Source: Gemmiger formicilis
Lineage (GTDB): Bacteria; Bacillota; Clostridia; Oscillospirales; Ruminococcaceae
Direction of reading: 5' to 3'
Assembly: GCF_900167555.1 (NCBI RefSeq)
Contig: NZ_FUYF01000006.1
Span: 1 to 64,000 of the forward strand
DNA: 64,000 bases
The notes beneath the pieces were generated by a model. It had not been told where the DNA came from and ran no database searches. It saw only the letters and a program-made list of their open reading frames with translations. Made by a program: the position numbers and the translations under genes. Below, piece by piece: positions 58,056 to 64,000 of this stretch (the stretch's first letter is position 1; every line of letters starts with the position of its first letter).

Positions 58056-58478
58056 GAAAAAATTGTAGATTTTTCTCCAACTTTTACCTTCCTAAAGCGA
58101 TATTCATATATAGAGGGACAAAAAATCCCTCGTCCCCCTTTTCTGCACCTTGATAACCGAATATCCGAATCACCGGCTACATACAACTGACCTTGCCGCA
58201 ACCCAAGGAGCGTCGGCAGGTGCGTCCCGACTCTGACGCGATGAGGCTGCCTAACCGCAGCGGAGCGTCCCCAGAGGCGGGAAAGGTGGCGTGGAACACA
58301 TACCTCAAGCGAAGGGTCAGCAATCGTGATACACACCGTGGCGATGCTCTCAAGGCGTCGGCGGTACTGCCAACAATGTGGTACAGGAAGTGGGAGCTGT
58401 TTCCAGCAGCCGGGTCGGTGGTTCGCCCATATATCCGGGGAGTAGTGTCGAATAGGGTATACCATTTGATTCCAGATT
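58056..58478. other. Region without a supported gene
   Basis: About 420 bp of mixed composition between a terminator and the excisionase-like gene. Long frames exist on both strands but show no protein-like pattern. Possibly the recombined interior of the remnant tyrosine-recombinase element. Confidence 0.35.
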
Positions 58479-58808
58479 ATGGCGGCCACAAGTTTTCAAC
58501 AAGTGACCGCCATGCTTGTGGAATTAAATCCGCAAATTTTCAAAAAAGAGGTGTTTTGTATAAGCAGCAAAGGATTTAACCAGTGCGATGCCTACCGTGT
58601 GATGCTGCGCAAGTATCCCGATGTGATGAACATCGAGCAGATGTGCGATGCCCTGCGAATCAGCACCAAAACGGGGTACAAGCTGCTGCACGAAGGCAAA
58701 ATCCCGGCAATGAAAATCGGGCGCTCGTATCGCATTCCCAAAGCACACCTGTTTACCTACCTTCAAATTTGCGGTCAACACTGTCGAGCAGAGAATCGAC
58801 AGTGTTGA
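58479..58808 (+). CDS. Excisionase-type HTH protein (remnant element)
   Basis: Up to 109 residues. The recognisable part is the MerR-like/excisionase HTH YPDVMNIEQMCDALRISTKT then GYKLLHEGKIPAMKIGRSYR and IPKAHLFTYL. An upstream part without clear homology may be spurious; ATG at MLRKYPD (58601) is a plausible true start, but neither start has a strong ribosome-binding site. Placed directly before an integrase fragment, as excisionases often are. Confidence 0.65.
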   Translation: MAATSFQQVTAMLVELNPQIFKKEVFCISSKGFNQCDAYRVMLRKYPDVMNIEQMCDALRISTKTGYKLLHEGKIPAMKIGRSYRIPKAHLFTYLQICGQHCRAENRQC

Positions 58809-58821
58809 TTGTTTTGCGCCG

Positions 58822-59133
58822 ATGCGTTATGTATTTGTGGATGCAATGGGAAACCTGATCCAGCCGGATTCCGTGACGACGGGCTTTCCACAGCTGCTGA
58901 AAGAGAACGGTCTGCGCAGGATCCGATTCCACGACTTGCGCCACTCCTGCGCCAGCCTATTGCTGAAAGAGGGCGTGCCGATGAAGCAGATTCAAGAGTG
59001 GTTAGGTCACAGTGATATTTCCACCACAGCCAATATCTACGCGCACTTGGATTCGCAGTCCAAGAACCTGAGCGCCCGGACGATGGCAAACACGCTGACG
59101 TTGCCGGAAGCGCAGCCCATAAAGAAGTGGTAA
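58822..59133 (+). pseudogene. Tyrosine integrase, C-terminal catalytic fragment
   Basis: 103 residues that start inside the catalytic domain and carry the HxLR motif (IRFHDLRHSCASLLL), the second histidine in WLGHSDISTTANIY and the nucleophile tyrosine in NIYAHL. The first catalytic arginine and the arm/core-binding domains are missing, so it cannot recombine DNA. It matches Tn916/phage-type integrases in style. Next to a duplicated tRNA-Ser end (59381). Confidence 0.85.
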
Positions 59134-59146
59134 CATGAACAGAGGG

Positions 59147-59178
59147 CGGCACCTGAGAAATCGGGTGCCGTCTTTTTT
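59147..59178 (+). terminator. Terminator after the integrase fragment
   Basis: CGGCACC ... GGGTGCCG followed by TCTTTTTT. Confidence 0.8.
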
Positions 59179-59380
59179 GCTGTCAATTTGTACCCAAGAT
59201 GCAGGAAGAATCTTGTGTAGTTCTGTGAATAGCTAATTCCCGCGATTGTTGGTATGATTTGTACCGAACCCGAAAATCACTACTTGAAAATAAAGGGGAG
59301 ATGTTTATAAGAAAAGCATCGGGATTTTGCAAAGCGGCAATAAAAAATCACTACCCAATGTGAAATTGAGTAGTGATACT

Positions 59381-59397
59381 TGGCGCAGACGGCGGGA
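59381..59397. repeat. Duplicated tRNA-Ser 3' end (candidate att site)
   Basis: TGGCGCAGACGGCGGGA differs by one base from the tRNA-Ser 3' end at 59495-59511. A T-arm-like TGTTCGAATCCCACC follows at about 59418, suggesting further tRNA scar sequence. Confidence 0.5.
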
Positions 59398-59460
59398 CGC
59401 AAAGCGCCGGGCATGGGCTGTTCGAATCCCACCTTGCAACCCTTGCATAGTTTGCCGCAA

Positions 59461-59490
59461 AAATAAAAGACAGCACCCCGCAGGGTGCTG
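59461..59490 (-). terminator. Terminator of tRNA-Ser
   Basis: On the minus strand CAGCACCC TGCG GGGTGCTG then TCTTTTATTT. Confidence 0.75.
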
Positions 59491-59494
59491 CTTT

Positions 59495-59583
59495 TGGCGC
59501 AGACGGTGGGATTCGAACCCACGTGACATTGCTGTCAAATTGATTTCGAGTCAATCTCGTTACGACCGCTTCGATACGTCTGC
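59495..59583 (-). tRNA. tRNA-Ser (anticodon CGA)
   Basis: Acceptor GCAGACG pairs with CGTCTGC. The anticodon arm has loop CTCGAAA, giving CGA. A long variable arm and GGTTCGAATCC T-arm are present; the class II shape with encoded CCA fits serine tRNA. Confidence 0.92.
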
Positions 59584-59791
59584 TTATTTAGTTTTTATCG
59601 CACCGCCCCGCATAGCGTTTGGAAAAATGCGAGATTTCGATGCAAGATAACGATGAAAAGTTGGGTACGCAACACCCGATAAAGCCCGCCGTTATGGGAT
59701 TTCCTGCGGACAAGGTGACCTGCCGGATGCAAACTTTCGAGTGCTCCCTCTTACGACGTCTTGGGTAATGCTCCACAGCATAAATTTTGTA
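59584..59791 (-). ncRNA. Transcribed leader upstream of tRNA-Ser, candidate small RNA
   Basis: About 200 nt separate the consensus promoter from the tRNA. It holds hairpins such as GGGTG TTGC GTACCC and is not convincingly coding (a 60-codon frame lacks a ribosome-binding site). I could not match it to SRP, 6S or tmRNA motifs by eye. Confidence 0.3.
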
Positions 59792-59797
59792 CAGCTT

Positions 59798-59826
59798 ATT
59801 ATAACAGCTTGCGGGGCAAATGTCAA
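59798..59826 (-). promoter_or_regulatory. Consensus promoter toward tRNA-Ser
   Basis: TTGACA (59826-59821), 17-bp spacer, TATAAT (59803-59798): a perfect sigma-A promoter. Confidence 0.85.
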
Positions 59827-59862
59827 TTCTTTGCAGGTGGGAAAATGTCGGGCGGGAAAATG

Positions 59863-60423
59863 TCAGTGGAGTGTATCTGCAATGAACGTCTGCGTTTTCT
59901 GCATGACGTCCTGCAGGGTCGCCAGGTCGTGCAAAACGTTGCCGGTTTCCAGGGAATGATTGGCGTTCTCATAAAGACAGAGCGGCGTGCCGTTGGCGCG
60001 GGCTGCGGCGGCGACGGAGGAAACATCGCTCCAGGAGTCGGCGGTGCCTAAAAAGGCAAGGGCATTCTGCGGGGCAAACGCAAACGTCAGGGAGAGCGGC
60101 GTGTAGAGAATCTGGCGGCAGGGGATGCCGTGTCGCTGGGCGAAGGCGGCGGAGACAGCGGTGCCGATGCTCTTGGAAAGAAACAGTACATCGTCGTATT
60201 GCGGCCAATCTACGGCGGACAGCTGGGCCTCGGCCTGGGCGTACAGGGTGTCAAATGCCTCGCGCAGGGCGGCGGGGCTGCCGCGCAGGCCGTCCTTGTG
60301 GTAGGTGTATTGCAGCAAAAGGGTGTGGTCGTACCCGGCGCAGGCCGCCAGCTTACGGCTATAGTAGAGCAGCGGCTTATCACAGTGGTAGCCGATCCCG
60401 GGAAAACAGACGACGAGCTTCAT
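59863..60423 (-). CDS. Alpha/beta-hydrolase-like protein
   Basis: 186 residues from ATG 60423 after AAAGAGGTTTTTCCC. Starts MKLVVCFPGIGYHCDKPLLY; the probable nucleophile elbow is LSKSIGTAVS, an acidic residue lies in FLGTADSWSD and the histidine in YENANHSLE near the end, matching a small alpha/beta hydrolase with a Ser-Asp-His triad. The substrate is unknown; family members are often annotated as putative esterases/phosphoglycolate-like proteins without evidence. Confidence 0.75.
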   Translation of the reverse strand: MKLVVCFPGIGYHCDKPLLYYSRKLAACAGYDHTLLLQYTYHKDGLRGSPAALREAFDTLYAQAEAQLSAVDWPQYDDVLFLSKSIGTAVSAAFAQRHGIPCRQILYTPLSLTFAFAPQNALAFLGTADSWSDVSSVAAAARANGTPLCLYENANHSLETGNVLHDLATLQDVMQKTQTFIADTLH

Positions 60424-60505
60424 GGGAAAAACCTCTTTGTTGGATGATAGCAGACGCAAAACGCCCTGACTACAAGTATACCACGCCGACACCGCAATGA
60501 CAAGA

Positions 60506-60538
60506 AACCGCCGTGCAGCTCCGGGCCGCACGGCGGTT
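60506..60538. terminator. Terminator hairpin
   Basis: Perfect 11-bp stem AACCGCCGTGC / GCACGGCGGTT downstream of the small membrane protein gene on the minus strand. Confidence 0.65.
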
Positions 60539-60545
60539 GGGTACT

Positions 60546-60767
60546 TTATGCCTTTTTCAGAATGCAGAAGGCGGCAGCCACGAGAGCCAGGGGCAGCAGC
60601 AGAGGCAGCAGCGCGCCGACGACGGCGAAAACCACCAGCAGCGGCAGGGCAATCACGAACAGCAGTGTGGCGACAAATTTCGCCAGGCCCCAAGTCACAT
60701 GGAAGGCCAAACCGACAGACTTGACGAACAGCCAGGCAAAAACAAAAAGAACAAACAGCGTAAACAT
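60546..60767 (-). CDS. Small hydrophobic membrane protein
   Basis: 73 residues, nearly all hydrophobic, with two or three membrane segments (MFTLFVLFVFAWLFVKSVGL; FVATLLFVIALPLLVVFAVV; LPLLLPLALVAAAFCI). Ends with CILKKA. AGGAG-like sequence precedes the start. Function unknown; ends just before a strong hairpin. Confidence 0.6.
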   Translation of the reverse strand: MFTLFVLFVFAWLFVKSVGLAFHVTWGLAKFVATLLFVIALPLLVVFAVVGALLPLLLPLALVAAAFCILKKA

Positions 60768-60916
60768 CCTCTATAACTCCTTTGTGCAGGTACGCGGTCA
60801 GGTGAGGGCGTGTTCCCTCAACCTGTAATACGATTTTAGCACGGGAATTGTTGCAGAAACAGGAGAAAAAGAGAAAAATAGAGGGAAATTTTTGCTGGTG
60901 GGGGAGAGATAGAAGG

Positions 60917-61426
60917 CTATTCCTCCAGCTTCCTTTTATACGTCTCCGCGTCGATCTGGCCGTTGGCCAGCATGCGCTCGGTCCAGAGCTGGAGGGTCTC
61001 CACGGTGAGGGAGATGCGCTCAAGCTCCTGACGGATATGGATGAAATCGTCGATTTCGTCGTTGGAAATTTTGCCGTCCGCGGCGATCTCGATCAGGCGC
61101 TCCTTCTTGCTGTTCATTGCGTTCAGCGAGGCCAGCATCTCAAGGATGATGGCCGGCAGCTCGCGCCGCGTGACAAACGGTACGTACCGCTGGCCGATAG
61201 GGCACTGCTGCGAGCAGTAGCAGTTGCACAGCGACGGGCGCTTGTACTTTTCGGCCATCGTCAGCACCTCGTCGGGGCGGGGCACGGTGCGTTCGTTCTC
61301 AATTTTTTCAATGCGCTCGGGGGCTATCGTTTCCAGCAGTTCACTGGCTTTTTCGCGGGTCAGGCCCAGCTCCTCGCGGGCAAGCTGGTAGCTGTTTTTG
61401 TTTTCTTTGGTGGATGTACGTCCCAT
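60917..61426 (-). CDS. XRE-type HTH protein with conserved Cys motif
   Basis: 169 residues from ATG 61426 after GAGGCCGAAC. N-terminal HTH (YQLAREELGLTREKASELLE, then PERIEKIENERTVPRPDEVL), a Cys motif LCNCYCSQQCPIG near residue 70, and a C-terminal helical region (LERISLTVETLQLWTERM). Resembles a conserved Clostridia family of HTH proteins of unknown role; the Cys group may bind metal. It is divergent from the rhomboid-like gene, 145 bp apart. Confidence 0.75.
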   Translation of the reverse strand: MGRTSTKENKNSYQLAREELGLTREKASELLETIAPERIEKIENERTVPRPDEVLTMAEKYKRPSLCNCYCSQQCPIGQRYVPFVTRRELPAIILEMLASLNAMNSKKERLIEIAADGKISNDEIDDFIHIRQELERISLTVETLQLWTERMLANGQIDAETYKRKLEE

Positions 61427-61571
61427 GTTCGGCCTCGTTTCATTATTATAGATAAAAGCGTAGCACATTTTCCGGTTTGCCGCAAGGGATTCGACAGGGA
61501 ATTGTTGCACTTTGCGCGCGGAATTGCTATAATATATTCTGTAAATTTGTATGCAACGGAGGGCTTCTCCC

Positions 61572-62216
61572 ATGAACTGGATCGATAAACTCGAACGCCG
61601 CTACGGCAACCTCGGCATCCCGAACCTCATCAACGGGCTGCTGATCGGACAGCTGGCGGCAGGCATCATCATGCTGTTCTTCAACCGCGATTTCGGCAGT
61701 CTGCTGATGCTGAGCCGCACCTATGTGCTGCACGGACAGATTTGGCGCCTTATCACGTTTTTGTTCCAGCCCATCTGGCTGGGCGGCGTCTTTGGCGTGC
61801 TGAACCTGCTGTTCTACTACTGGCTGGGCAACGCGCTGGCCCGCGTCTGGGGCGATTTCCGCACGACGCTGTTTCTGGCGCTGGGCATGCTGGGTGCGTG
61901 GGTCAGCTGCTTTCTGACAGGCTACGCCGGGCCGAGCGCCATCTTCCAGAGCATGCTGTTCGCCTACACCTGGCTGTGGCCGGATCAGATGGTGCTGCTG
62001 TTTGGCATCATTCCGTTCAAGATGAAATACCTGGGCTGGATCGAGCTGGCGTTTTGGGCCTTCAGCTTTTTGACGGGCAGCTTCGCCATCAAGGTCAGCC
62101 TCGTGCTGGGGCTGGCGGGTTTTCTGGCGTTTTATGGCCGCGAGGTCTTTGACTGGTGCGTTGACGCCGTGAAGGACTGGAAGCGCCGCCGCGACTGGGA
62201 AAACCGCAACCGCTGA
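61572..62216 (+). CDS. Rhomboid-like membrane protein
   Basis: 214 residues from ATG 61572 (GGAGGGCTTCTCCC). Five to six membrane segments (LINGLLIGQLAAGIIMLFF, IWRLITFLFQPIW, GVLNLLFYYWLGNALARVWG). The pattern LxRxWGDFRTTLFLALGMLG resembles rhomboid-family folds, but I see no GxSG serine motif; the equivalent region is GPSAIFQSMLF, so proteolysis is doubtful. C-terminus is basic (KDWKRRRDWENRNR). Next to darA in many Clostridia (general knowledge). Confidence 0.7.
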   Translation: MNWIDKLERRYGNLGIPNLINGLLIGQLAAGIIMLFFNRDFGSLLMLSRTYVLHGQIWRLITFLFQPIWLGGVFGVLNLLFYYWLGNALARVWGDFRTTLFLALGMLGAWVSCFLTGYAGPSAIFQSMLFAYTWLWPDQMVLLFGIIPFKMKYLGWIELAFWAFSFLTGSFAIKVSLVLGLAGFLAFYGREVFDWCVDAVKDWKRRRDWENRNR

Positions 62217-62251
62217 AAAATTCGATGTATCAATAGAAAGGCTGGATAACC

Positions 62252-62575
62252 ATGAAGCTTATCACTGCAATCGTCAATAAAGAGGATTCCAAGAATGTCT
62301 GCAACGAGCTGCTGAAAAGCAAGTTCTACGTCACCCGTCTGGCCACCACCGGCGGCTTCCTGATGGCGGGCAACATGACGCTGCTGATCTGCACCGATGA
62401 CGAGCGCGTCGATGACTGCATCGGCATCATCTCCAAGTGCTGCAAGCAGCGCACCGAGATCGTGCCCGGCACGGCCACGCTGGGCCTGGGCATTGAGAGC
62501 ACGATGCCGATGGAGGTCACGGTCGGCGGCGCTACCGTCATGGTCACGAACGTCGAGCGCTTCGAGAAGCTGTGA
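62252..62575 (+). CDS. darA: Cyclic-di-AMP receptor DarA (PII-like)
   Basis: 107 residues, PII-like fold: MKLITAIVNKEDSKNVCNEL, LLKSKFYVTRLATTGGFLMA (the nucleotide-binding glycine loop), then GNMTLLICTDDERVDDCIGI, GTATLGLGIES-type strand. Binds c-di-AMP as a trimer (known for B. subtilis DarA/YaaQ). The gene order darA, holB, PSP1 protein is conserved in Firmicutes, which supports the call. Its stop overlaps the next start. Confidence 0.9.
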   Translation: MKLITAIVNKEDSKNVCNELLKSKFYVTRLATTGGFLMAGNMTLLICTDDERVDDCIGIISKCCKQRTEIVPGTATLGLGIESTMPMEVTVGGATVMVTNVERFEKL

Positions 62576-63492
62576 TGCTGGAGCGCCTGGCGGGCAATGA
62601 CGCGCTGAAAGCCGAGCTTGGCACGGCCCTGCGCGGCGGGCGGCTGCCCCATGCGGTTTTGCTGGTGGGGGAGCCGGGCTGCGGCGCGGGCTTTGCTGCG
62701 CGCTGTCTTGCTGCCGATTACCTGTACCCTGCCGGCGGCCCACACGCCGAGGCCGTGCTGAAAAAAGAGGACACCGAATGCCTGGTTCTGCAGGGCGAGG
62801 GTGCAAGCGGGCAGATCCCCGTTAAAAAGGTGCGCGAGGCGCGGGAGGCGATCCAGCGCTCGGCGCTGTCCACCGACGCGGCGGGCCGCGTGCTGTTCAT
62901 CTACGGTGCGCAGAATCTGAACGGGTCGTCCGCCAACGCGATGCTGAAGATCATCGAGGAGCCGCCCGAGGGGGTGCTGTTCCTGCTGACGGCGACGAGC
63001 GCGGCCACCGTGCTGCCGACGATCCGCAGCCGATGCGCGGCCTACACGATTGCGCCGGTGCCCGCGGCAGACTGTGCCGCCCGCTTAAAGGCCGAGCGTC
63101 TGCCCGCCAAGGCGGCGGAGGAGCTGGCGTTTTTGTATGAGGGGCACATCGGCACCGCGCTGAAAAGCTGGAACGACCCGACGGCCAAAGCCGCGCTGGG
63201 CATGGCCAAAACGCTGTGCGGCTATGCGGCGCAGGGCGACACCTACCGTGCGCTGGCGCTGCTGACGAAGTACGAGCGCGACAAGGACGGCTTTGCGGCC
63301 CTGCTGTGGACGCTGGACCAGCTGTGCAGCGCCGTGCTGCGCCGCCCCGCCTACGGGCAGGAGCAGTGCGGCGGGCTGACCCCGGCGGGCGCGGCGAAGA
63401 TTTTGAACGCCGACGCCCGGGCAAGGAAAAGCCTGACCGGAAACGGAAATCTGCGGTTGAACGTGGCCGTGCTGGCGGGGGAGATTGCGTGA
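62575..63492 (+). CDS. holB: DNA polymerase III delta-prime subunit
   Basis: 305 residues from ATG 62575 (or GTG 62572), overlapping the darA stop. Clamp-loader AAA+ fold: degenerate P-loop AVLLVGEPGCGAGFAARCLA (no Lys in the GxGK position, as is normal for non-hydrolysing delta-prime), VLFIYGAQNLNGSSANAMLK, then EEPPEGVLFLLTATSAATVL and the arginine-finger segment PTIRSRCAAY. Zinc-binding cysteines of the family are not evident. Works in the replisome clamp loader. Confidence 0.88.
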   Translation: MLERLAGNDALKAELGTALRGGRLPHAVLLVGEPGCGAGFAARCLAADYLYPAGGPHAEAVLKKEDTECLVLQGEGASGQIPVKKVREAREAIQRSALSTDAAGRVLFIYGAQNLNGSSANAMLKIIEEPPEGVLFLLTATSAATVLPTIRSRCAAYTIAPVPAADCAARLKAERLPAKAAEELAFLYEGHIGTALKSWNDPTAKAALGMAKTLCGYAAQGDTYRALALLTKYERDKDGFAALLWTLDQLCSAVLRRPAYGQEQCGGLTPAGAAKILNADARARKSLTGNGNLRLNVAVLAGEIA

Positions 63493-63623
63493 AAGAGCCT
63501 TCCCCCGAGGGGGAAGCCGCCCTACATGCGCAGGAGCGGATTTCATATCCGCCCGGGGCGTCGGGGACACTGCCCCCTGCAACAATGCTAACATGACAAT
63601 GACCATATAAAAGGACCGAACCA
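63493..63623. other. Intergenic, GC-rich repeat-like sequence
   Basis: CCTTCCCCCGAGGGGGAAG hairpin near 63500, followed by other GC-rich short palindromes; no gene. Confidence 0.4.
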
Positions 63624-64000
63624 ATGAAAGTAGTATCCGTTAAATTTAAAGAGAATGGCCGGGCGTATTATTTTGACCCGGGCGAGTTCAAGATCAAGGA
63701 GGGCGACTTTGTCGTCGTCACGACGGCCCGCGGCACCGAATGCGGCGAGGTCGTCCGCGCCGCGCATGAGGTGCCGGGCTTCTCCCGCGAGGTCAAGCCG
63801 GTCATCCGCGTGGCCGACGCCGTGGACGTGCGCCGTATGCGCCAGAACCGCGCCGATGTGCAGCAGGCGTACCATATCTGTGAGCAGCGCATTGCCGCCC
63901 ACAACCTGAAAATGAAGCTGGTCGATGCCGAGTACACGCTGGACCGCAGCAAGCTGGTGTTCTACTTCACGGCCGACAACCGCGTGGACTTCCGCGAGCT
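63624..64000 (+). CDS. PSP1-domain protein (RicT/YaaT-like), cut by the window edge
   Basis: First 125 residues visible: MKVVSVKFKENGRAYYFDPG, GDFVVVTTARGTECGEVVRA, VADAVDVRRMRQNRADVQQA. This is the PSP1 family; B. subtilis RicT/YaaT forms a complex with RicA and RicF that controls RNA processing and sporulation. Cysteines expected in the later part are beyond the window. The start follows AAAGGACCGAACC. Position after holB is the conserved order in Firmicutes. Confidence 0.88.
   Translation, partial: MKVVSVKFKENGRAYYFDPGEFKIKEGDFVVVTTARGTECGEVVRAAHEVPGFSREVKPVIRVADAVDVRRMRQNRADVQQAYHICEQRIAAHNLKMKLVDAEYTLDRSKLVFYFTADNRVDFRE

Noticed and set aside
58028-58579. Frames on both strands between 58028 and 58579
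   Set aside because: Neither shows domain features or a ribosome-binding site; only the HTH part from about 58600 is protein-like.
59588-59776. 62-codon minus-strand frame upstream of tRNA-Ser
   Set aside because: No ribosome-binding site and no recognisable protein; more likely untranslated leader RNA.
60848-61588. 246-codon plus-strand frame
   Set aside because: Antisense to the HTH protein at 60917-61426, which has a good start and a helix-turn-helix.

Overview
The window is a mosaic of a GC-rich Firmicutes chromosome. Gram-positive surface proteins with sortase-type tails, rubrerythrin and desulfoferrodoxin, and the housekeeping string darA / DNA polymerase III delta-prime / PSP1 suggest a strict gut anaerobe of the Oscillospiraceae (Faecalibacterium/Gemmiger/Subdoligranulum-like). 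This placement is inference; no rRNA gene is present.

Two sibling mobilizable elements sit in opposite orientation. Both carry large serine recombinase, TnpW, IstB-like loader, replication initiator, relaxase and MobC. Element A (about 4-12011) carries tet(W) with its leader/attenuator, a methyltransferase and a membrane-anchored HTH protein, and it splits a MerR-type regulator gene. Element B (about 34637-42638) carries a secreted protein and a lipoprotein, and it splits a surface-protein gene. Deleting B at its TT core rejoins that gene in frame as a 1531-residue protein. The siblings share both termini, a putative oriT, a terminator hairpin and a cargo-boundary motif. Their initiators have unrelated N-terminal domains on a common C-terminal domain, and A's initiator gene contains a 23-bp repeat array resembling iterons.

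12.0-18.0 kb is scar tissue: a MerR C-terminal fragment, a broken group II intron, a truncated deacylase abutting a frameshifted MFS gene, then two genes from a conjugative element (DUF3846 and an M23 peptidase).

18.0-46.3 kb is a surface-protein locus: a 1392-residue beta-helix protein, a divergent MalT/LuxR-type regulator, a 2487-residue MBG/YDG-repeat protein, and the protein split by B, which overlaps its TetR-type regulator. The end of the M23 gene plus the 3' end of the neighbouring surface gene is present twice (from 17797 and from 32765).

46.6-57.6 kb is an oxygen/ROS/NO-defence and aerobic nucleotide-reduction island: DUF134-NifX fusion, Crp/Fnr regulator, rubrerythrin, desulfoferrodoxin, class Ia ribonucleotide reductase, thioredoxin and its reductase, then a second Crp/Fnr regulator divergent from two DUF2249 proteins and a flavodiiron protein. 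Three promoters carry palindromes centred near -41 (class II Crp/Fnr position): two of GTGAC-N3-GTNAC type and one GTTGAAAATTCAAC.

57.6-59.5 kb holds remnants of a tyrosine-recombinase element beside tRNA-Ser(CGA), including a duplicated 17-bp tRNA end. 59.5-64.0 kb is ordinary chromosome: tRNA-Ser with a consensus promoter and an unexplained 200-nt leader, an alpha/beta hydrolase, small membrane and HTH proteins, a rhomboid-like protein, DarA, delta-prime and PSP1.
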